Origin: Globisporangium splendens
Lineage: Eukaryota > Oomycota > Peronosporomycetes > Pythiales > Pythiaceae
Length of the DNA stretch: 64,000 bases
NCBI GenBank assembly: GCA_006386115.1
Contig: VFIW01000012.1
Location: 893,128-957,127, forward strand
Direction: 5' to 3'
A model generated the notes under the pieces. That model was not told the DNA's origin. It did no database searches and was given only the letters and a program-made list of their open reading frames with translations. This document shows, in pieces, positions 21,387 through 31,809 of this stretch (the stretch's first letter is position 1; each line of letters starts with the position of its first letter). A program made the position numbers and the translations under genes.

Positions 21387-22418
21387 ATGGAACGTCGCGG
21401 AGTGGGCAAGCGGCTGACGGATGGCCAGCGCGTGGAGATCATCAAGCTCTTCGACAGCGGCGCAGCCGTGACGGAGGCCGACATCGCGCGCCGCTACGGC
21501 GTGACGCGCTCTGCCATCTGGCGCCTTCGGCGTGCCAGCTCGCAGATCATGGAGCGGTACCAGGAGGGCGACATCGAGTCCCGCGACGAGCGCCGCCGCG
21601 GCTCCATCGCCAGCTCCAACCGCCAGTTCATCGACAGCGTCATGGCCGCGGCGACGACGGCTCCACCGGTGGCCTCAGCACCGACGACGACGGCGCTCAT
21701 CACCACCGCAGCCACGGCGTCGGAGAGCGGCGAGTCCGAGCCCATGGCTATCAACGTCGACTCGCTGTCGGCGATGACGGCGGCGGCGAGCGCAGAGATG
21801 CTCACGCCCAGCCACAACAACGCTATGATGCTCGGTATGAACCAGACCAGCAACAGCGGCGTGGACGCACCCCCCAGTGCTCTGATTGCAGTCAATGCGC
21901 ATGGAGCTGTCGGCGCGCGACCAAAGCTGAGGACGGGCGGAGCGACTGGAGCAGTGGCAGTGGATACTGGTCGAGCGAGCTCGGACGTAGAACTTGTCCC
22001 AGGTGCCGCCGTGGCGCCCGAGCCAGTGTTCCCGTTGATCTACTTGGCGGCCAAGGCGATCGGAAGCGTGCAGTCCCCAGGCGTGATCAACTGGGAGCGC
22101 CAGAACGGATACGACGACGCCAACCACTTCCTGATCGTGAACGACGGCATCTCGGTCGTGCACGAAGGCAACTACCAGCTCAACGTCGACATCGAGCACA
22201 GCCAGCCGCGACAGAACTACAAGTTCACGTTCAAGGTGTGGAACGGCAAGAAGCTGCTGGGCCAGTGCACGTGTCCGATCCGCACGAAGAAGGAGATCTC
22301 GCTGAGTCTGCTGGAGCTGCGCTGCAAGCTGCAGGCGCAGGCGCGGCTGCGCGTCGAGTTTCTCGCCCCGGGCTTCGCGTTCCACGAGAGTCGCTTCGTG
22401 ATTCGGCTCGTGCAGTAG
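21387..22418 (+). CDS. HTH protein with C-terminal beta-rich domain, paralogous tail to divergent neighbour
   Basis: 343 residues in one exon. Residues ~8-52 form a helix-turn-helix of the Psq/CENP-B-N/IS-like type (LTDGQRVEIIKLFDSG, then DIARRYGVTRSAIWRLRR). A Ser/Thr/Ala-rich linker follows. The last ~120 residues (INWERQNG...IVNDGISVVHEGNYQLNVDIEH...EFLAPGFAFHESRFVIRLV) align end to end with the tail of the minus-strand neighbour, including CTCPIR/CTCSVH and RVEFLAPGFA. The HTH heads of the two proteins differ from each other. No catalytic motif is seen. Likely nuclear; function unknown. Confidence 0.8.
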   Translation: MERRGVGKRLTDGQRVEIIKLFDSGAAVTEADIARRYGVTRSAIWRLRRASSQIMERYQEGDIESRDERRRGSIASSNRQFIDSVMAAATTAPPVASAPTTTALITTAATASESGESEPMAINVDSLSAMTAAASAEMLTPSHNNAMMLGMNQTSNSGVDAPPSALIAVNAHGAVGARPKLRTGGATGAVAVDTGRASSDVELVPGAAVAPEPVFPLIYLAAKAIGSVQSPGVINWERQNGYDDANHFLIVNDGISVVHEGNYQLNVDIEHSQPRQNYKFTFKVWNGKKLLGQCTCPIRTKKEISLSLLELRCKLQAQARLRVEFLAPGFAFHESRFVIRLVQ

Positions 22419-22849
22419 CAGCAACTGCAGAAAATGGAGGTTGTTCACGCGGAAACTTTGTTTGGCAATTACGGTTTTTTTGTTTCTTCAGCTCACTCTA
22501 TGCACGAACGATCCCTCAACCTTGGCTCCAGTCCCCTGCTTTACTGCACGCCGAGCACACTTTTTGCCATGCAATGCATATCAGCTCACGCACAAAGGAG
22601 CATTGCATTTGCTATGATATGCTTTATTTTACCCTTCTATCGACATTCTACACCTGTTAAGTCACGACCAGACCTCCAACAACGGACCTCGATTCCCGAA
22701 CGGTCTTTATTTGTGCATTTTTCCGACTGCAAATCTGTGCAAAACAGCAGTGCATGCCAAAATCAGCTGATTGTTGACGACCTGGCGAGTGTCAATTCGG
22801 AGATCGTGAGCTTCAAAGCACAGAAACAGAACTGGAGCCATGGCTACGC

Positions 22850-23700
22850 ACGCGAGCGTCGTGCTGGTGGCTGTGCATCCGCGTCAGGTCGCGCACATGC
22901 TGCTCCTGCACAAGCAGCAGTTCAGCGTCTGGTGTTTTCCAACAAATTTCGGGCGACGAACTGGTGCGGCAAGGCATCAACAACCTGGAACGGTCTTGCC
23001 CATCGAACCATCAGCTTGTTTCCTCCGAGGCGAGCATCGACTCGCGACCATAGCACAAAGTCACCCACAGCAAAATTGCTCTCGCTTCTGTAATGGGCTA
23101 ATCCTGCCATGCTGGCATACTCCTCCATCGGCACCTCTCCAACCCTGCGCCAGATACTTTGAGTTACGGAGCAGTTATCACCAACAATGAAGGACACAGC
23201 ATCTCGTGGTTCGCGATAATGAGACAGTGTGTCCGCCATCAAGTCGAACATGCTTTGGGCACTGAGACCATCTTCATTTTCAACCGGAGAGAAGGCCAGC
23301 AGAACGTATCACCGCGTGTGACAGTCAAGATCGTCGTACAGGTGGTCGTCTGCGGGCCTGCTTTTCGAACCAAGACAACCGGAATTAAACCCGATGCTTC
23401 CGGTGTTAACACCGGTACTAACACCAGCACTATGGTCATCAAACACCGCGAAGATGGCAATACAACGATGACCGCTGTCGCTCCATCCATCGAGAGCCAA
23501 TCCGTTCTTTTGGGGCAGCAAGGCGCTTGGACTGCGGTATGTCTTGTTGCATGTGTTGCACGCAGAGTCACCGTCGTCCTGCTTGGTGAAGAGGAGGGAG
23601 CGGATGGTCTCGTTGGAAAGCTTGGCGGGCACCATGGCAGAGTGAGGCGGAGAGCTGATAGAGGAGCTTGGAGAGGGGAACGGCGCAATGCGTAACGAGT
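22850..23700 (-). pseudogene. Composite remnant: hAT transposase joined to Ty3/gypsy integrase tail
   Basis: Read on the minus strand, 23690-23150 shows a BED-like Cys pair (SACNTCNKTYR), then LDGWSDSGHRCIAIFAVF and, after an in-frame TGA near 23297, LLAFSPVENEDGLSAQSMFDLM...SFIVGDNCSVTQSI, typical of hAT-family transposases. Most of the region between zinc finger and core is missing. From about 23150 to 22920 the frame becomes MAGLAHYRSESNFAVGDFVLWSRVDARLGGNKLMVRW..., the end of a Ty3/gypsy integrase with its chromodomain-like strand. Both parts are broken, so this is nested or recombined transposon debris. Confidence 0.65.
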
Positions 23701-24966
23701 GTTTGCAATAAGTGCTTCGGGAAGCAGTGGCGGAGCAACGAGGTCAGATGTTGTCTACCACCACTCATTTGTTTTCAGTGTGTGTCAATTTTTGATCAAT
23801 TCAGGAATAAATTGTGCCTTTTCACTTCATTATGTGATGATAGAATTGCAATTCAATTTTTCCAGTTGTCATTTTTTCGAACCTCTGCAGACTGTATGGC
23901 ATCCAGCGATTAACTGGCGTCGTCCGTGTGCTGATCGTGACTCCAGATGACACTCGAATTGATTACACTGACTGGGATAATCCAGATGCGGGTTCCGATT
24001 CGAAAAATTTACACGTCATGAAACAATCCCAAGTGTCCGCAGCATGCGTCCTCAGACCAGCTGGCGGATAAAGTGGCCTGCACACTATATTTGCCTGAGT
24101 TGGCTGTCGAAGACCCCACCGACGTCTTTTTGACAGCGCATGACGGCAGACAAGTGCATTGCGAATCAATAAGAATGAGTTACTTTTCCTCTTTCTACTC
24201 GCGACCTGGTTGATGCGGTTTGACGCACTAGGACACTTCAAGTCGTCAGTTTCCAATTTATTCACAGTTTGCCATTTTCTCTTTTACAATTCTCACTGCA
24301 AGTGGATCGCGGTTCTCTTTGGTTTTTCTGCCGGCTAACGTGTCGTTTAGATGAGGACAACTATTGAACTGATACATTCTGGTTCGACGGAACAGCTTCG
24401 GCCAGAACATTCATTCGCTCCAGCATCAGAAGGAGAGGATGCTCCGCATCACCACTGCCGACGTTCGCAACGCAGGAATTTGCTTATCCAACAGGTGGTC
24501 TCGTGGAGCTGGGGCTTCGTTGTTGACATCTGAGCTCTACGTATCAGAGTGATCGTCGTCCTCTCGAGTCGGACCAGCATCAGATTACCCCATGCACAAT
24601 CCTTTCAAGACGGGTGTTTGTGGGAAAATGGAAAGGAGGACCGCAAATCACTGCGCATGGATGACGACAGCACATCATTGGATCTGGTGTGATAATCGCT
24701 GCAGATTATCCCACGGAGTAGAATCATTGCAAGGCAGACAGACCTCATAGTCAGCGCATCGGTGATGCTAATAACAACACTCGTCAGCGTTGAGGAAACA
24801 TCCCTGTCCGTTCAGGCAAGCATTCGCCCTATCTGCTTCATCCGATTCTGGTTCGAGCTTCGCTTGAAACTTGAACGCTCTTGATCATTTACAAATCTAC
24901 CTCGGTAGCCGCACATCAACCTCTTCCACCAACGCCCAGCCCAAGCAAACAAGACTGTCAACCACC
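23701..24966. other. Intergenic region upstream of LPMO gene 1
   Basis: About 1.27 kb without a recognisable gene. A small run of near-repeats (GGTGTTAACACCGG then TACTAACACCAG) lies just inside the hAT remnant at about 23400-23430. The LPMO promoter should lie in the right-hand part. Confidence 0.4.
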
Positions 24967-25611
24967 ATGGCTTTCTTCAAGACCTGCGTACTCATGGCAG
25001 TCATGCTCGTTGGCTCCATGCTCCCAACCGCCGATGCGCACGGACGCCTGCTGCTCCCAGCCCCAACCTACGTCGCCTCGGCCAAAGGCAAGATCAACTA
25101 CTGGGCCTACGGCATCACGGGCGACAAGAACCCTCCGGCCACAGACTACGCCGGCGGACTGGGCGACGTCAAGCGCCACGCCAACTTCGAGAAAAACTTC
25201 GTCAAGAACGGCTTCAAGAGCCTGCAGTCGTTCATCATGGCCAACCAGAAGGTGGTGCAGTACGACGGCCGACCAGGCGGCAGCACGCCAGAGTGTGGCT
25301 ACACCAACCCGAACGGGACGCCGCAGCCGCTCCCAGACAAGCTCACGTGGCCGAGTCCGACGTTCCAGCACACGGGTCCATGCGAAGCGTGGTGCGACAA
25401 CGAGCGTGTGATGTACGCGGCGAGCTGCAAGAAGTGGGAGGCGTCGGGAGGCAAGATGACGTACGACAAGGCCAAGTGCGTGGGCAAGAAGATGCTCAAG
25501 TTCTACTGGCTCGCGACGTTTGTGGTGCCGTTCCAGGTGTACACCAACTGTGTGCCGCTCAAGGGATCGAAGCGCCAGTTGTCGAACGCCACCGAGGTGG
25601 TCGACTTTTAA
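24967..25611 (+). CDS. Secreted AA17-like lytic polysaccharide monooxygenase, gene 1
   Basis: The ATG at 24967 gives 214 residues; upstream in-frame sequence lacks an ATG. A 24-residue signal peptide ends TADA, placing His25 at the mature N-terminus, as required for the copper histidine brace of LPMOs. The second brace His is probably His135 in TFQHTGPCEAWCDNE, and Tyr180 in KFYWLATF may be the axial residue. Several Cys are spaced for disulphides. The sequence resembles AA17, an oomycete LPMO family reported to cleave pectin. Family assignment is by remembered pattern, so AA17 is probable rather than proved. It ends soon after the catalytic domain, with no tail. Confidence 0.8.
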   Translation: MAFFKTCVLMAVMLVGSMLPTADAHGRLLLPAPTYVASAKGKINYWAYGITGDKNPPATDYAGGLGDVKRHANFEKNFVKNGFKSLQSFIMANQKVVQYDGRPGGSTPECGYTNPNGTPQPLPDKLTWPSPTFQHTGPCEAWCDNERVMYAASCKKWEASGGKMTYDKAKCVGKKMLKFYWLATFVVPFQVYTNCVPLKGSKRQLSNATEVVDF

Positions 25612-27160
25612 GCAATCTGAGACTCAGTGTGTTTCTCGAAAAGACAAAAGTTGCGTACGAGTTGAATGTGTCGTATTCTCTGCTGACGCGTATTCTCTTC
25701 CCATACCGCCAAATACAATCCTGGTGTTCTGTTCATTGCTACTTCTCGTCTACGTCCGATTCTATTTGACTTTTTACGTTGCGAGAACTCCTAATGTGCC
25801 AATACGTTGGCCTCATCGGTGCCTTGGTCATGAATGAAAAACAGAGGCGGTACAGATATTGGTAAAGCGTGCACGTGGCTCAGTGGTGACGGTATTGTTT
25901 GGCCACAGCTCCTTTTTGAAACTTCAACGCTACTTGATTTCTGTATGCGAAAGTAATTCAAAATGTGTAGCTCTCCATTATGTCGTTCGATTGTCACCGC
26001 TCACAACAGTGCATCGTGCTTTCAATTAGGACAGAGGCATGGTGTGTTGTGGGATCGAGAAAGTGGTCTCCCAAGACGATCCCTTGTGTCTGTCTGCTGG
26101 TCAGGAGGACGCTTGTTGTGGACATTTTGATTCTACTGTACATATAGTACCGTGGAGAGAGACACGTGTGAGGCGAAACTTCAATCGAGCAGCAGACCTG
26201 CTCCCGAACAACGCAATGGATGCGAAAGCTGACCAGCGCTTTAGCACAAGGGACGCACCAGACTCCAGCCAAATCTGGCAACAAGCACTCCAGCTTCTGA
26301 GCGAAGACGCAATGACCGCACTCCCCAATGGAATCCCAACAACAGAGCGTGATAGTTTGGATACTCCAACCATTCAAGGCTTGTTAAACTTAACGGCCAA
26401 ATAAGTGAAAGCTGCTTGGTGCACAGCAGGGTTGTAAGCTGTGTTCTTGACGCGGAAAGACGATTGTTGGACATGGTCCGTTTGCAAGTGACAAATATAC
26501 CATTTCAAGTGCATTACAAAATGTGAGAATGCATCGTTAGATACAGCTCCTAGTTGAATGAGTGCTGTAACAAAGTCCAGCCCGACTAGTTCTGTTTAGA
26601 AGGGTATTTCAAAAGAGAATCCATGCCATTGAGGCATGCGAGATTGTGTTTAACCTGGTGTGGAGGGCTCTTCTTGTTGGCATGTGGCTCAACCAGCTGG
26701 TGATGTGGACACATGTTGATGACATGTCGAGTGGACCTGCTGTAGTAATCGTCGTCCATTTGTGCTTTCTGGATTACCCCGTCGCGTACAATCATTGTTT
26801 CAAGTCAGAGCTCCAACATGTGGTCAAACAACCGAGCATGCCAGTGGGCTTGACTAATCTCCGTTCGTGCTTTAATACCGCAATGTACTTCCCCACAGAG
26901 TGGCGTTGCCCTCTCATTCCATCAATTCCACCCCATCAAGTGATTCGTTCGCTTGGGTGTGTATCGCCCAGCTGGTTCATGGGAAGAAGGCAGGCTTGAA
27001 TGAAGGCGCCAGGTGGCAGGGACGTCGTGACCGCCATGTTTCCGCGTTCAGCACAGCCAGCTCGTGAGCATTCGGCGCTCGCGCTCTTCGTCCCTCGCAT
27101 CCTCCGGTAGGCTCATTTCGACTTTCACCTCGAACACCTCGCATCCAAACCTTCTCCAAG
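25612..27160. other. Intergenic region between LPMO genes
   Basis: 1.55 kb without a firm gene. A plus-strand frame near 26217-26404 (62 residues from an ATG, ending TPTIQGLLNLTAK) has ordinary protein-like composition but no family. Minus-strand frames in 26.2-26.8 kb are short and unconvincing. The promoter of LPMO gene 2 lies at the right end. Confidence 0.4.
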
Positions 27161-27946
27161 ATGTCTTTCCTCAAAATCTGTACTCTCGCCTCAGTGATGC
27201 ACGCGGCCGCGATGCTCCCGAGTGTCGACGCCCATGGTTTCCTCGTCAAACCAACGATCACGTTCATCGAGTCGGCAAAGAGGAAGCCAAACTTCTGGGC
27301 CTGGGGCATCGCCGCCGAGACCAACGGACCAGTCTCGGCCTACACGTGGTACCTGAGTGAGGAGGTGCGTCAACAAGGCTTCGAGAAGAACTTCATCGCC
27401 AATGGATTCAAGAGCCTCAAGGACTACATCCTGGACAACCAGAAGTTCGTCGAATATCAAGACCGACCAGAAGGTGGTTCTAAGGACTGTGGCTTCTCGG
27501 ACCCGAACGGCCCTGCCCAGCCGCTCCCCGAGAAGCTTCAGTGGCTTGGTCCAACGTTCCAGCACTCGGGACCGTGCGAAGCGTGGTGCGACAACGAGCG
27601 CGTGATGTACGCGCCGAGCTGTAAGAAGTGGGAAGCGTCGGCAGGTGCGATTACGTACGACAAGGACAAGTGCGTCGGCAAGAGCCGCCTGACCTTCTAC
27701 TGGCTTGCGACGTTCAACGTGCCGTTCCAAGTGTACACCAACTGTGTGGCGCTCCAAGGCGCGGCTCCTGGTGCTAGCTCCAACGCGACCTCCTCGACCC
27801 CTGCTGCGGCGCCAACGCCAGCCATGGTTGCGCCAACCCAGGCTCCAGCCACGAAAAGTCCTCCATCCGGTCCAGCGAAGACGACAGCCCCAACTCCTAT
27901 CGCGTCAAAGAAGCCGACCTCGTGCAAGCGCGCGGGAAAGAAGTGA
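27161..27946 (+). CDS. Secreted AA17-like lytic polysaccharide monooxygenase with Ser/Thr/Pro tail, gene 2
   Basis: 261 residues in one exon. The signal peptide ends SVDA, again leaving His25 as mature residue 1. The presumptive second copper His is His135 in TFQHSGPCEAWCDNE, the same spacing as gene 1. The catalytic region aligns with gene 1 throughout (NGFKSL, PNG-PQPLP-KL, CDNERVMYA-SCKKWEAS, FYWLATF-VPFQVYTNC). It then carries a ~55-residue tail rich in Ala, Thr, Ser, Pro and Lys, probably O-glycosylated and perhaps wall-associating. This is a same-strand tandem paralogue of gene 1, so local duplication followed by divergence is likely. Both resemble the AA17 family of oomycetes. Confidence 0.82.
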   Translation: MSFLKICTLASVMHAAAMLPSVDAHGFLVKPTITFIESAKRKPNFWAWGIAAETNGPVSAYTWYLSEEVRQQGFEKNFIANGFKSLKDYILDNQKFVEYQDRPEGGSKDCGFSDPNGPAQPLPEKLQWLGPTFQHSGPCEAWCDNERVMYAPSCKKWEASAGAITYDKDKCVGKSRLTFYWLATFNVPFQVYTNCVALQGAAPGASSNATSSTPAAAPTPAMVAPTQAPATKSPPSGPAKTTAPTPIASKKPTSCKRAGKK

Positions 27947-29069
27947 ATCTCTGTAAGCGAATGACTTTGCAGCCATTCAATGAGAGTAAATTTTGCACCG
28001 TTGTACTCCAATCGTGTTTGTTTTCAAACGATGTCGTGCGCGATAATGCGTGGCATTCATACTACAGTTAATAGTAGTGGGAATTACGTTCCTGTAGACC
28101 ACGGAAGTCTGCGTGTGTGCGTCCTGATTTTAGTCGCTATTAGAATCGGAGGTTGTTGTTTCACATGAAAGCAATTGCTCATGTGACGATGAGTGTTGCA
28201 CCGCATGAGCTTCGCAGTCCATCATCCTCGACACGATCTCTCACCGTGGCGGGTCTTCCCAGACGATCACACCACTCGATATCGAGAGACTTCTTGCACA
28301 TCTCGTGCGATCCGATCGCGTTTCGGTGTTGCTGGTTCGCGATTCCGAGTTTCCACATTGTGAATGGCATGGCAACACTCAGCATCGCACTCAATGCCAT
28401 TGGGATCACCACCACGAGCTACCATTCGTCCCGTCATAAACAGCTGGCATTCGAATGTCCATCAATAGATGCAGCATCGCTATCGTGACGCCGATCGAAA
28501 AGCACCTGGAGCTTGACACCGTGGAATGCTTCAATACTCCGCTTTGCAATGTGGACAGCAGCAGCGTCAGCAGTGGAGTTCCCGAGAGCCAATACGAAGC
28601 GGCTCGCGCGAAACTCTGTGCACGCCAAGTGCCCTCGAGCAACAGGGAGGCGATCATCCAGGCGCAGCGAATCCCACAGCATGTCATTCATCATCCTAGA
28701 ATGGGTACAGAGCCATGTTGGAGTGAATGTTCCTTAAATAACATCTACTCCATAAATAATAGAAACACGATGTCGTGCTGTCGTATTGAACACTCAAAAC
28801 AGGAAGAAAAAAAGAACCCGGGTCGGGCCGTTGAACCATCTGGACTGTACTTTCAAAACCCATGGGTTTTGTTTCAAGTTGACGAAAGTGGGGAGCACCG
28901 CGTCAGCAGTGAAGCTAAAAAGAGCCGCTCGCCCCCTATTCTTAGCCCCGCACTCCAGCTCAAGCGCGCATTAGCCCCCTCCTCCTCGCGCGCTTCCCTC
29001 CATTCTCTCCGCATACACACGCACGCACACACACACACTAGAGCCTACTCCTTATTACCAGAAGCCAGG
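27947..29069. other. Intergenic region upstream of AGFG-like gene
   Basis: 1.1 kb with no recognised gene. Minus-strand frames at 28694-28434 and 28415-28179 look weakly protein-like but are broken and have no recognisable domain. The last ~150 bp are C-rich with a CA-repeat (CACACACACA near 29025-29037), typical of a leader just upstream of the ATG at 29070. Confidence 0.4.
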
Positions 29070-30464
29070 ATGTCCGCGGAGACCGAGCTGAACGCCGTGA
29101 AGAAGCTCGATGCCAACAAGAGCTGCGCCAACTGCGACGCGTACAACAAGTTCGGTCACCAGAACGTCTGCGAAAAGTTCAAGACCTTCGTCTGCTCCAA
29201 CTGCAAGAGCGCGCACCAGAGCTACTCCATGCGCGTCAAGGTAACATATGTGCCTGAGTATATATGACGCTTGTGTGCTTATCGTGGATGTGTGTTCATG
29301 CAGAGCGTATCGATGTCCAACTGGTCGAAGGAAGAAGTGGACGCGCTGAAGGAAGAGAACGACGGCGGCAACGCGGTCGCGAAGCGCGTGTGGCTCGGAC
29401 GATGGGACGAGTCCCAGATGCGCAAGCCCACGGACAAGGACCACGTCGACTACTTCAAGAAGTTCATCAACAAAGTGTACAACGACCGCGCGTTCTACGA
29501 CGAAGACGCGCTCAACAACCCGAGTGCAACGCAGCGAGCGCCTGCTAAGCCGAGTACGTCTAGACAAGTTAGCACCAGCTCTTCTTCAAACGGACATGGT
29601 AAGTCTTCAATTGTATGGAGCTAAAGATATTCGTGTCCTTGATTCTTACGCTCTGTTTTGTTTGCTGCAGCCAACTTGTTAGACTTTTCGGCTCCAGAAA
29701 CGTCATCGCAGCCAGCTGCTGGTTCGTTTGACGCGTTCTCCAACTCCGACTGGTCTAGCGCGCCTGCAGCTACGTCAGCCTCTTCTGCTGATGGATGGGG
29801 TGCATTCGCGAGTGCGCCAGCGTCCGTGAGCAGCTCCAATGACGGGTTCGGCGATTTCGCTTCGTTTAGCGCAGCTCCTCCAGCATCGTCGTCGGCGCCA
29901 TCGACTGCGCAATCTTTTGATCCGTTTGGCTCCAACTCATCGTCCTTTGGTGCACCAACGACGTCAGCAGCCTCTGTGCAGCCTGTGAGCTTTGATCCGT
30001 TTGGCGCCACGAGTGCTCCGATCAGCCACACGACGCTGCAGCAACATCAGTCTGCTCCATCGAGCTTCAACCAGTTTGGTGCGATGGCGCCTCCTGCTGC
30101 AGGAAAAAACTTTGATGCTTTTGACGCGCTCTCAGTACCCAACCTCGCGTACGGTCAGCCGCAGGGCATGATGCCCAACGGCATGAGCCAGCGAGGTCCG
30201 TCGGGAATGGGCATGAATGGATACCAACCGCAGCAGCAACAGCAGCAGTACTATGGGATGCCACAGCAGCAACCTCAGTTCCAGCAGCAGCAGCCGCCGA
30301 TGATGATGGGAGGCGGGGGCTACGGCGCGAACCCAGCGATGAGCATCAGTACGTTCATGAACCCGAACGCGAACCAGAACCGCGGCAACGGCGCCATGTA
30401 CGGACGTCCAGGCGCGCAGCAGACTCGAGACCCGTTCGCGGGTCTTGGGCTGCCGCAGCATTGA
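29070..30464 (+). CDS. AGFG-type ArfGAP-domain protein
   Basis: Three exons, 29070-29240, 29304-29598 and 29671-30464, encode about 419 residues; both introns are short GT-AG. The N-terminus holds the ArfGAP zinc finger (CANC...FVCSNC) followed by RVKSVSMSNWSKEEVDAL and KRVWLGRWD, which match AGFG/Hrb proteins (RVKSISM-TF---E---L, WLG--D). Spacing between the Cys pairs is 19, slightly longer than the usual 16. The rest is disordered with FDAF, FDPFG, GFGDFAS and DPFAGLG motifs, likely contacts for clathrin/AP-2 adaptors, plus Gln-rich stretches. It probably acts in endocytic or Arf-linked vesicle traffic. The first intron splits the conserved RVK|SVSM motif, confirming the join. Confidence 0.85.
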
Positions 30465-30656
30465 GCCAAAACAAGTTAAACGACGATCGCTGCAGCGCTG
30501 CATGTGTTCACATAATGATAATAACTTCCTGATTATTATTATTCCGATTCAGTTGTCATGGCTTCTCTGTTGACGATTCATTACTACAGAATTCCACGCG
30601 TTCGTTCCAGAACAAAATGAACTTGCGCTCCATTCATTTGCTTCTTACAGGTGTGA

Positions 30657-30681
30657 TCCTTCCTTCCTTCCTTCCTTCCTT
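30657..30681. repeat. TTCC tetranucleotide microsatellite
   Basis: A short perfect run of CTTC/TTCC units in the region downstream of the AGFG-like gene. Likely polymorphic between strains. Confidence 0.8.
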
Positions 30682-30800
30682 ACAGCATAAACGCATATCC
30701 ACATAAGATACTCCCCCTCTCCCTTTGCTTTGCCCTGTGCGCCATTCGCATCGCGCTGCTATTGCGCATTCGCGTGTTCGCTCTCCTCCAAACGTCTTAA

Positions 30801-31370
30801 TTACTGCGTCGCGACGGCCGTGGCGACGCCGTTGCCGTTGCTTTTCGCATGGACTGGCGAAACTCCTCCTGCTGTGAGCGCGCGCTTGGGCGCAGCGGGT
30901 ACAAGTCGCTTGATGACCGCGGAGCTCGCAGCGCCGAACATCGGCCGGAACTGCGAGTAGAGGAACGACACGAACGGGATGTTGGCGAGCACGCTGGACA
31001 AGTCCCAGTGGTCCGTGTGCGACGCGACCTTGGAGTTCTTGAGCTCGATGACCGTGAACTGGCGCATCGAGATCTTCATGAGGCTCGGGAAGGGCTTGAG
31101 GCGGTAGACGACCGAGCTGTCGATCGTGAGCACGGCCGAGCCGGCCATGGAGCCGCGCACGAGCGTAGCCTTGGACGACTTGACGAACTTGGGCAGCGCG
31201 CGGAACTGCGCCTGAATGTTCTCGACGCCCGTGACCGTGAGCACCGGGTCCGTGAACACGGCGTCCGCCAGGTAGTACTTGGCGATGACGTCGTCGTGGT
31301 TGGCGCTCACGTCGTAGAGCGACAGGATGCTCTCGGCCAGCTCCTGCGCGTTCGTGCTGCGGTTCGCCAT
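30801..31370 (-). CDS. NTF2/SnoaL-like domain protein
   Basis: The ATG at 31370 gives 189 residues; the frame extends upstream without a plausible start. The core (QELAESILSLYDVSANHDDV, YLADAVFTDPVLTVTGVENI, then FTVIEL and DHWDLSSVLANIP) fits the SnoaL-like/NTF2 fold: three N-terminal helices, then a strand-rich cone ending in a D-HWD element. Similar single-domain proteins are common and uncharacterised in oomycetes and plants. The C-terminus is a basic, hydrophobic and Ala-rich extension (FVSFLYSQFRPMFG) that might associate with membranes. It is convergent with the AGFG-like gene. It is not closely similar to the tandem SnoaL-like genes of the array. Confidence 0.75.
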   Translation of the reverse strand: MANRSTNAQELAESILSLYDVSANHDDVIAKYYLADAVFTDPVLTVTGVENIQAQFRALPKFVKSSKATLVRGSMAGSAVLTIDSSVVYRLKPFPSLMKISMRQFTVIELKNSKVASHTDHWDLSSVLANIPFVSFLYSQFRPMFGAASSAVIKRLVPAAPKRALTAGGVSPVHAKSNGNGVATAVATQ

Positions 31371-31809
31371 CGTCTCTTGCTGGTTGCTGGTTCTTTTTCT
31401 AACTGGCAGAGCCACGTCGGAAGAAAAAAACAAACAAGTCAGCGACACGCAATTGGGAACACACCCAGCGTTCTTTTTCCCTTTCCATCGCAACAGCTGA
31501 CTTTAAGCAATTCCGACATTCGATAGTCGTCTATTAATTTCAGATTCTACAATCGATACTTGAGACGGAAAATGTAGCTCCTTGTATGCACATATTTTCG
31601 AACGCAAGCAAGGCATGACCCAACTGTCAGCAAAACACCTGAGCGTCATCTCCCAAATTCGCCCAAGCAGCTTTCACCGTCTAATATGATACTACTAGCA
31701 AAGGGATGAATGGATCCGTTCTACCGTCACACATTGTCCGGTAGAGCGCCGGCAGAACAGGTAGAACAGTAAGTAGTATGGCTCAGTTCTCTTCATAACA
31801 GCGCGCGTG

